DNA of 64,000 nucleotides from VRUE01 sp963702035. GTDB lineage: Bacteria; Actinomycetota; Thermoleophilia; Solirubrobacterales; 70-9. Where the stretch lies: NCBI GenBank assembly GCA_963702035.1, contig OY969700.1, positions 1,178,001 through 1,242,000 of the forward strand, read 5' to 3'. Position numbers and translations under genes: made by a program. Below, piece by piece: positions 58,252 to 64,000 of the stretch (within the stretch, counting starts at the first letter, position 1; every line of letters begins with the position of its first letter). The notes beneath the pieces were generated by a model. The model worked only from the letters and a program-made list of their open reading frames with translations. It ran no database searches and was not told where the DNA came from.

Positions 58252-60558
58252 TCAGCGGGCCAGGTCGCCGATCAACTCGAAGCCCCCCTCGCGCAGCAGG
58301 CTCGTCACCTTCGGCGCCGCGAGTGGGCGCGAGAAGAGGTGGCCCTGGGCGTAGTCGCAGCCGAGCCGGCGCAGCTCCGAGAGCTGTGCCTCATTCTCGA
58401 CCCCCTCGGCGATCGCGTCGAGCGAGAGTGCATGCGCCATGCCGATCACCGCCTCGACGATCGCCGTGCGCTCCTGTTCGACGCCGAGGCCCTCGACGAA
58501 GGAGCGGTCGATCTTCAGGGCGTCGAAGGGGAAGCGGTTGAGGTAGGCGAGCGAGGAGTAGCCGGTGCCGAAGTCGTCGAGGACGAGGCGGACGCCGAGC
58601 TCGCTCAGCGCCTCCAGCGTCGCGGTGGCCCCGGCCGACTCTTCTACCAGCACGCCCTCGGTCACCTCCAGCCGCAGATTGACCGGGTCGAGGCCGGTGC
58701 GGGCGAGGATCTCCCGCACCGAGTCGGCCAGGTCGCGGTGCGCCACCTGACGGGCCGAGAGGTTGACGGCGACGTCGAGGGGCCGCTGGTCGGGACGCAG
58801 GTCGTGCCAGCCGAGCGCCTGGCGGCAGGCCGTCTCCTGCACCCAGCTGCCGATCGGCTCGATCAGGCCGCTGTCCTCGGCGATCGGGACGAACTCGCCG
58901 GGGTCGAGCATGCCGCGCTCGGGGTGGTTCCAGCGCACCAGCGCCTCGAGGCCGACGATCTCACCGTTGCCCAGGGCGACGACCGGCTGGTAGTGCAACT
59001 CCAGCTCGTCGCGCTCAAGCGCGTGGCGCAACTCGCGCTCGGTCTCGAGGCGGCGCACGGCGCGCGCCCGCATCTCGGCGTCGAAGACCTCGCAGCGTCC
59101 CCTGCCGCGCTCCTTGGCCCGGTACATCGCCGCGTCGGCGTCGCGGATCAAGAGCTCGGCGTCGACCGGTTCGCGCCCTGTGGGCCGGGCGACGGCGATG
59201 CCGACGCTGGCGGTGACGAAGTGGTCGGCGCCGCCCATCGAGTAAGGCTCCGCGAATGCGCCCGCCACCCGGTCGGCGATCGCCAGCGCCTCATCCTCAT
59301 CGGTGAGGCGGTCGACGAGAATGCCGAACTCGTCGCCGCCGAAGCGGGCGACGATGTCGCCCGGGCGCAGATGGGCGCGCAGGCGGGGAGCCACCGCCCG
59401 CAGCAGATCGTCGCCGGCGTGGTGGCCGATGCTGTCGTTGATCAGCTTGAAGTGGTCGAGGTCGAGGAAGAGGATGCCGACCGGCGAGCCCGAGGCGATG
59501 CTGCGGCGCAGCGCGTCGCGCAGCGAGTCGACGAAGCTGGGCCGGTTGGGCAGACCGGTCAGCGAGTCGTGCAGGACCCGGTGGCGCAAAGCCTCGTCGG
59601 CGCTGTGGCGCTCCAGGGCGTCCGCCAGCACGTTCGCCGAGGCCTGGACGAAGTGGACGTCCTGAGGGGTGAAGTGGGTGGGCTCGGTGGAGTGGATGTC
59701 GAGCACGCCGAAGGGGCGCTCCTTGCCGGCGATCGGCACCGCGAGGCTGCTGCGCACGCCGAGCACCCGCAGGGCGGGCGGCATCGAGAAGCGGCGCTCG
59801 CTCTCCCAGTCGTCGACGATCACGTGCAGGCCCGACTCCAGCGCCGCGCCCGCGTGGGAGTCGCGGGCGGCCGAGGCACGGCGTTCCCCGCCTCCCCCCC
59901 GCTCCTCGAGCCCGGCGCGAAGGTGGAGTCGCCGCCCCTCGCGGCCCGCTTCCCAGATACAGGCCGCCTCGACCCCGTCGATCTCGGTCATCAGCGGCAC
60001 CGCCTGCTTGGCCAGCCGGGTCGGATCGCCGTCCTGGAGCGCGTAGCGGCCGAGCCGCGCCACCGCCGCCTGCTGGGCGGCGGCCCGCTTCAGCTCCTGC
60101 TCGGCGATCTTGCGCTCGGTGATGTCGTAGAGGACGCCGTGCCAGACCGGGGTCCCCTCGCCGTCGGGCTCGAGCACCGCCTCGTCGAGGATCCAGACGA
60201 TGGCGCCCTCGCGGGTGATCATCCGGTAGTCGACCGGCGGCGAGCCGCCCTCGGCGACCACCTTCTCGGTCTCCTGCTCGAGCGCGCGCTCGCGGTCGTC
60301 GGGGTGAAGCCGCTGCGCCCAGAGCCCCGGGTCGGCCATCCACTCCTCCGGGCTGTAGCCGAGGATCTCCTCGATCTGGGGGCTGACGTAGCGCCAGCGA
60401 CCCCGCTCGCCCAGCTCGCAGGAGTAGACGATCGCCGGCAGGCGCTCGACCAGACGGCGGTAGTCGTCGCCGGCCGAGGAAATCTCGTCGAGGAACTCGG
60501 TTACCCGCTCTTCGGGCCAGCCCTCACCCCTGGAACCGCTCTCGCCGGCGCGTGCCAT
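58252..60558 (-). CDS. PAS-GAF-GGDEF-EAL cyclic di-GMP signalling protein
   Basis: The 768-residue protein has, in order, PAS (about 35-150: RLPAIVYSCELGERGRWRYV), GAF (about 175-310: RRLHLRAGLEERGGGGERRA; VRSSLAVPIAGKERPFGVLD), GGDEF (about 325-490, active-site motif FGGDEFGIL, DSLTGLPNR) and EAL (about 505-755: LEALVRWNHPERG, VNLSARQVAH, VLDDFGTGYSSLAYLNRF, AEGVENEAQL). Both catalytic motifs look intact, so it can potentially make and hydrolyse c-di-GMP. There are no membrane segments; input is cytosolic sensing. The type IV pilus genes in this window are plausible output partners. Confidence 0.94.
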   Translation of the reverse strand: MARAGESGSRGEGWPEERVTEFLDEISSAGDDYRRLVERLPAIVYSCELGERGRWRYVSPQIEEILGYSPEEWMADPGLWAQRLHPDDRERALEQETEKVVAEGGSPPVDYRMITREGAIVWILDEAVLEPDGEGTPVWHGVLYDITERKIAEQELKRAAAQQAAVARLGRYALQDGDPTRLAKQAVPLMTEIDGVEAACIWEAGREGRRLHLRAGLEERGGGGERRASAARDSHAGAALESGLHVIVDDWESERRFSMPPALRVLGVRSSLAVPIAGKERPFGVLDIHSTEPTHFTPQDVHFVQASANVLADALERHSADEALRHRVLHDSLTGLPNRPSFVDSLRDALRRSIASGSPVGILFLDLDHFKLINDSIGHHAGDDLLRAVAPRLRAHLRPGDIVARFGGDEFGILVDRLTDEDEALAIADRVAGAFAEPYSMGGADHFVTASVGIAVARPTGREPVDAELLIRDADAAMYRAKERGRGRCEVFDAEMRARAVRRLETERELRHALERDELELHYQPVVALGNGEIVGLEALVRWNHPERGMLDPGEFVPIAEDSGLIEPIGSWVQETACRQALGWHDLRPDQRPLDVAVNLSARQVAHRDLADSVREILARTGLDPVNLRLEVTEGVLVEESAGATATLEALSELGVRLVLDDFGTGYSSLAYLNRFPFDALKIDRSFVEGLGVEQERTAIVEAVIGMAHALSLDAIAEGVENEAQLSELRRLGCDYAQGHLFSRPLAAPKVTSLLREGGFELIGDLAR

Positions 60559-60600
60559 GCGGGCCTATCGGCAAGGTGCCTGCTTGCTTGAAGCCTGGGC

Positions 60601-61593
60601 CTACCTGTACAGACCGATCGTCCACAGACCGGCGAGGCCGCGGAAGGGCTCATACGGTGCGTAGAACTCCTCGACCTCCTCGACCGTGGCGCGACGGCCG
60701 AGGCGGGCCAGACGCCCGACCAGCTTCAGGTAGATCAGATCGCCGGCCGGGAGCGAGTCGGGATCGCCGCGGCCGTACAGGCCCAGGCACCGCACGGTCC
60801 AGGGGCCGATCTCGGGGATCGCCAGCAGTCGCGCGTCCGCGGCCGGGTCGCCGGGAGACACCCGCCCGGCGGCGATCTCGCGGGCGACCGCGCGCAGGGC
60901 AATCGAGCGACCGGGCGAGAGATCCATCGAGGCGAGTTCGGCCGGCGCCCGCCCGGCGATCGTCTCCGCCCCCGGCACGTCGCGCAGCACGCGGTCGAGT
61001 TTTGAACCGCCATCCGATTCAAACCTCGACCGCGTGGCGCCGTTCATCCGCATGCCCCAGCGGCCGACGATGCGGCGCTGGATAACCGCCGCCCGCTCGC
61101 TCTCGATCAGCTGCTTGACGACCGCCCAGGCGAGCGCCTCCCAGGCCCACGGGCGGCGGCGCGGGCGCAGCCAGGGACGGCGGCGCAGAAGCGGCCCGAG
61201 CAGCGGGTCGCGGCGGAAGCGCCGGTAGACCTCGCCGAGGTCGTCGTCGACGCCGAGCGCGAAGCGCATCCGCTCGATGGCGACATGCAGCTGCTCCGGA
61301 CCGGCCGGGCGGCTCGGCGGCACCGGAATCGACCGCGGCGCCGTCAGCGCGGCGGGATCGACCGGCTCGGCGCGCAGCTGGACCCGGCCCTTGGCCGGTT
61401 CCCAGGCCCGCACCAGGACCGGGCTCTGCTCGACCCGCAGCAGCCGCGAGAGCACCCCGTCGCGGACGGCCATCGTCCGGTCCTCGCTGCTGTAGGAAGG
61501 CAACCGAAACGGCGAAGGCGGCCGGACTTCAAGGTCGATGGGCCTAAAACCGGTGACATAGGCCTGTTTTAGGCCCGTCAGCGGGCTGTTCAC
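60601..61593 (-). CDS. AlkA-like DNA-3-methyladenine glycosylase
   Basis: The 330-residue protein has an N-terminal AlkA-type domain (about 15-110: FRPIDLEVRPPSPFRLPSYS) and a HhH-GPD domain (about 130-320). The hairpin and catalytic region read LLAIPEIGPWTVRCLGLYG, then DSLPAGDLIYLKLVGRLARL, with the catalytic Asp in AGDL. It excises alkylated bases. The GTG start overlaps the stop of the upstream small gene (GTGA). A later ATG at about residue 41 would remove part of the N-terminal domain. Confidence 0.86.
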   Translation of the reverse strand: MNSPLTGLKQAYVTGFRPIDLEVRPPSPFRLPSYSSEDRTMAVRDGVLSRLLRVEQSPVLVRAWEPAKGRVQLRAEPVDPAALTAPRSIPVPPSRPAGPEQLHVAIERMRFALGVDDDLGEVYRRFRRDPLLGPLLRRRPWLRPRRRPWAWEALAWAVVKQLIESERAAVIQRRIVGRWGMRMNGATRSRFESDGGSKLDRVLRDVPGAETIAGRAPAELASMDLSPGRSIALRAVAREIAAGRVSPGDPAADARLLAIPEIGPWTVRCLGLYGRGDPDSLPAGDLIYLKLVGRLARLGRRATVEEVEEFYAPYEPFRGLAGLWTIGLYR

Positions 61594-61856
61594 CTGCCGA
61601 GCAGGTGCACGTCCACGAGGAAGGAGCGACTCGCGACGACCTTCGGCTGCGCCTTGCGGCGCGGCAGCAGCCGGCCCTGCGAGTTCTTGGCGACCGCGCT
61701 CACGGCGCGGACAGCCGCCACGGTCGCGGCCCCGGCCAACACGCCACCGACAGCAGCGATCGCCGCCGTACGCGCCTCGCTACTGAGAGCCAGCGCACTG
61801 GGAGCCTCGTGCGGCAGCACACGAACGCGAACCGGCTCAAGCTCAAACTCACTCAC
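61590..61856 (-). CDS. Small hypothetical protein coupled to the glycosylase gene
   Basis: GTG 61856 has an AAGG site eight bases before it and gives 88 residues; an open frame with TTG start reaches 61898. The protein contains one Ala/Val-rich hydrophobic stretch (TAAIAAVGGVLAGAATVAAV, about 32-51) and a basic tail (RLLPRRKAQPKVVASR). Its stop overlaps the glycosylase start, suggesting coupled translation. Its function is unknown. Confidence 0.6.
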   Translation of the reverse strand: MSEFELEPVRVRVLPHEAPSALALSSEARTAAIAAVGGVLAGAATVAAVRAVSAVAKNSQGRLLPRRKAQPKVVASRSFLVDVHLLGR

Positions 61857-61926
61857 CAGGCTGACCTTAGCGACGCGAGCAGCGTCAGCCAGCGTCAAAC
61901 CCGGAAACTGCGCGCTTAAACAACCT

Positions 61927-62043
61927 GGGAGCCATCACGGTAGGGGTGGAACGTCTTGTACTTTTTCGGTGCCGGCACTGGGCGACAGCCCGTCCGCGAT
62001 CCACCGAAAGAAGTTAAGTGGAACCCCTACCGTGATGGCTCCC
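61927..62043. repeat. Perfect 21-bp inverted repeat spaced 75 bp apart
   Basis: GGGAGCCATCACGGTAGGGG-T (21 bp) at 61927-61947 is the exact reverse complement of 62023-62043. The right arm includes the last codons and stop of the gene ending at 62027. The inner 75 bases have no gene. It may be a long-stem terminator for the minus-strand acetyltransferase-like gene, or the ends of a small mobile element. Confidence 0.65.
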
Positions 62044-63187
62044 GGGACGACTGAATCGCCCTCTCATAAAGGCGGTACTTCTTGACGACGGTCCCCCCCA
62101 TCCCCTTCATCGCCCGGTTCATCGCCTCGTTGGTCTCGAGGATCCAGCCCATCTCGCCGCCTTCGATCATGCCCGGCTTGCCGGCGGTCTCGAGGTGCTT
62201 GAGGTAGAGGCCGGCGGCGACGCCGCTGTGGTGGTACTCGCGTTTGACGCCGAGCGCGAAGACGCGCAGGCGGTCGATCTTGCGCCTGCCGAGCAGGAAG
62301 CGCAGCCAGCCGAAGGGCAGCAGCCGCCCGCCGAGCTTCGCCATCACCTGGTTGATGTCGGGCAGCGTGAGCGCGGCGCCGATCGCCTCACCGTCCTTTT
62401 CGGCGATGTAGGCCCAGTCCTCGTCAAGCACCTGCTTGAGGTTTTTGGCGTGGAACTCGATCTCGGCGTCGGTTGCCGGGACGAAGCCCCAGTTGTCCGA
62501 CCAGGCGTCGTTGTAGACGGGGGTGAAGAGGCGCATCTCCCGTGCCAGGTTGCCCTTGTCGATGCCGCGGATCGTCACGCCTTCCTCGCGCAGCGCCTTC
62601 TCCGCCGCGGCGTGGATCGCCGGGTCGAATTCCTCGCCCTCTTTGAGGCTGCCGAGCTCGAGTTCCCACATCAGCAGGTCCATCGCCTTACCGAAGCCGT
62701 GCTGCTCGAGCAGCGTCTTGTAGAAGGGCGGGTGCCAGTTCTCGAGGATCATCGGCCGCAGCTCGTAGCCCTCGATCAGGATGCCGACCTCGTCGTTGGT
62801 GGTGAAGTCCATCGGGCCGAGGATGCGAGAGCGGCCGCGCGAGGCCGCCCACTCGCCGGCGGCGTCGAGTAATGCCGCCGCGACCGCTGGATCCTCGACT
62901 GTCTCGAAGAAGCCGAACATCGCGTCGCTGCCGCCCTGGGTCTCATCCCAGAGCTCGTCGGTCTGGGCGGTGATCCGCCCGACCGGCTCGCCGTCGCGTT
63001 CGGCGATGAAGTACTCGGCCTCGCCGTGCTCGAACCAGGGGTTCTTCTTGCGATTGAGGAACTCCATCCGCTCGAAGATCAGCGGCGGCACCCACTGGGG
63101 ATGGTCGCGATGGAGCCGAAAGGGGACCTTGACGAAGCGCTTCAGGTCGCGCTTGCTCCGAACGGGACGGATTTCGACGCTTGCCAC
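62027..63187 (-). CDS. Large GNAT-like protein
   Basis: The 386-residue product starts with GTG 63187. It contains acetyltransferase-like segments in both halves: YFIAERDGEPVGRITAQTDE ... FGFFETVEDPAVAAALLDAA in the N-terminal half and WAYIAEKDGEAIGAALTLPD ... RVFALGVKREYHHSGVAAGL in the C-terminal half, with GVKREYHHSGVAAGLYLK as acetyl-CoA loop. ILGPMDFTTNDEVGILIEGY is a conserved block of this uncharacterised family, often annotated as an N-acetyltransferase. The acceptor is unknown. It is divergent from the BioF-like gene. Confidence 0.82.
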   Translation of the reverse strand: MASVEIRPVRSKRDLKRFVKVPFRLHRDHPQWVPPLIFERMEFLNRKKNPWFEHGEAEYFIAERDGEPVGRITAQTDELWDETQGGSDAMFGFFETVEDPAVAAALLDAAGEWAASRGRSRILGPMDFTTNDEVGILIEGYELRPMILENWHPPFYKTLLEQHGFGKAMDLLMWELELGSLKEGEEFDPAIHAAAEKALREEGVTIRGIDKGNLAREMRLFTPVYNDAWSDNWGFVPATDAEIEFHAKNLKQVLDEDWAYIAEKDGEAIGAALTLPDINQVMAKLGGRLLPFGWLRFLLGRRKIDRLRVFALGVKREYHHSGVAAGLYLKHLETAGKPGMIEGGEMGWILETNEAMNRAMKGMGGTVVKKYRLYERAIQSSREPSR

Positions 63188-63200
63188 GGGAAGCGGAACC

Positions 63201-63206
63201 TACACT
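63201..63206 (+). promoter_or_regulatory. -10 box of the BioF/KBL-like gene
   Basis: TACACT lies six bases before ATG 63213, which implies a leaderless mRNA. No ribosome-binding site precedes the ATG, in agreement. Confidence 0.5.
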
Positions 63207-63212
63207 CTGCGC

Positions 63213-64000
63213 ATGAGCGAAACCGCGAAGGCCCCCGTTAACGTCTTTGAGAAGGCCCGCAGCCACGATCGGCTCGAGCAGCTCGAAGCAGCCAAGCAGC
63301 ACGATCTCCTGCCCTACTTCCGCCTGATCGAGTCCGAGGCCGGGCCGATCATGGAGGTCGAGGGCCACGAGGTGGTGATGCTCGGCTCCAACAACTACCT
63401 CGGCCTGACCGGTGACGAGCGGGTGAGGCGCGGCGCCCGTGAGGCGCTCGATGCCTACGGAACCGCGCTGACGGGCTCGCGCTTCATGAACGGCACGACG
63501 CCGCTCCACGTCGAGCTCGAGACCGAGATCACCGCGTGGATGGGAAGCGAGGACTCGCTCGCCTTCACCACGGGGTATCAGGCAAACGTCGGTTGTCTGG
63601 GCGCCATCGTCGGGCCGGGCGACACGGTCGTCTGCGACGCCGGCGACCACGCCTCGATCCTCGACGGCTGCAAGCTCTCCGGGGCAAAGCTGCGCCCCTT
63701 CCGCCACAACCGCATGGACAAGCTGGAGAAGATGCTGCAGCGGGCGGGCGAGGACGGCGGCGGCGTGCTCGTCGTCGTCGACGGGGTCTTCTCGATGGAG
63801 GGCGACGTCTGCGACCTGCCGCGGATCGTCGAGCTCTGCCGCGGCTACGGGGCGCGGCTGATGGTCGACGAGGCGCACGGAGCCGGCGTGCTCGGGGCGC
63901 GCGGCGCCGGCGCGTGCGAGCTGTTCGGGCTGGAGGACGAGGTCGACCTGCGGATGGGGACCTTCTCCAAGAGCCTCGCCTCCTGCGGCGGCTTCATCGC
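63213..64000 (+). CDS. BioF/KBL-type alpha-oxoamine synthase, cut by the window edge
   Basis: The first 262 residues of a PLP-dependent fold-type I enzyme are visible. Motifs include NNYLGLTGDERVRRGAREAL (about 59-78), the substrate loop GTALTGSRFMNGT, SLAFTTGYQANVGCLGAIVG, DEAHGAGVLGARGAG (PLP-holding Asp and His) and the PLP lysine in GTFSKSLASCGGF. The family covers 8-amino-7-oxononanoate synthase, 2-amino-3-ketobutyrate CoA ligase and serine palmitoyltransferase-like enzymes. The visible part does not decide between them. Confidence 0.88.
   Translation, partial: MSETAKAPVNVFEKARSHDRLEQLEAAKQHDLLPYFRLIESEAGPIMEVEGHEVVMLGSNNYLGLTGDERVRRGAREALDAYGTALTGSRFMNGTTPLHVELETEITAWMGSEDSLAFTTGYQANVGCLGAIVGPGDTVVCDAGDHASILDGCKLSGAKLRPFRHNRMDKLEKMLQRAGEDGGGVLVVVDGVFSMEGDVCDLPRIVELCRGYGARLMVDEAHGAGVLGARGAGACELFGLEDEVDLRMGTFSKSLASCGGFI

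Noticed and set aside
49440..61965. Similar short strings CGGTAGGGGT ... ACTTTTTCG near 49461 and 61938
   Set aside because: Only two short matched strings with different spacing; too little to call a repeat family, though one lies in the 21-bp inverted repeat.

Overview
This window looks like chromosomal DNA from a high-GC actinobacterium of the class Thermoleophilia (Solirubrobacterales-like). The lineage call is an inference. It rests on GC-rich codon use with frequent GTG starts, large secreted proteins ending in Arg/Lys-rich tails, a lineage-style family of double winged-helix regulators, a short primary sigma factor, and an archaeal-looking but bacterial type IV pilus set. I see no rRNA, tRNA, complete insertion sequence, phage module or CRISPR array.

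Layout. 1-4.6 kb: a type IV pilus motor operon on the minus strand (membrane-anchored protein, pilB, pilT, then pilC running off the left edge). 4.7-8.5 kb: three related winged-helix proteins around a decayed stretch holding an XRE regulator and gene fragments. 8.5-22.9 kb: an envelope and secretion region with two giant, translationally coupled secreted proteins, a tandem triplication of a small secreted protein, another winged-helix regulator and four more exported proteins. 23-26 kb: a toxin-antitoxin-like pair, a YihY/BrkB membrane protein and a DUF4143-type ATPase. 26.2-34.2 kb: core functions (rpoD with a clear promoter and a leader terminator, a GNAT enzyme, an acyl-CoA dehydrogenase, typA, a cold-shock protein, a YHYH protein). 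34.2-50.3 kb: a secreted protease-like protein, a PIN toxin pair, recD2, a cupin, a HipA-like protein without catalytic residues, a cation exchanger, a second pilT, a methyltransferase, a lipoprotein, and a MoxR plus VWA pair, ending in a small island of toxin-antitoxin modules and gene remnants. 50.2-58.2 kb: sulfur and ABC transport (sulfate uptake operon with an Rrf2 regulator, a TauE/SafE exporter, a ThiXYZ/SsuABC-like importer). 58.2-64 kb: a PAS-GAF-GGDEF-EAL protein, an AlkA-like glycosylase, a large acetyltransferase-like protein and a BioF/KBL-like enzyme cut by the right edge.

The most unusual signal is a ~70-bp element present three times (23050-23118, 49205-49274 reversed, 50211-50278 reversed). 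Each copy lies directly upstream of a toxin-antitoxin-like module, and the modules are of two unrelated kinds. One copy sits where the sulfate ATPase gene cysA is broken, and another abuts a DUF4389 gene remnant. This suggests either a mobile or recombining leader, or a shared regulon operator. Other notable signals are the triplicated secreted-protein cassette with intergenic DNA more conserved than the coding DNA, several long perfect inverted repeats, and two proteins (HipA-like and VWA) that have lost signature catalytic or metal-binding residues.
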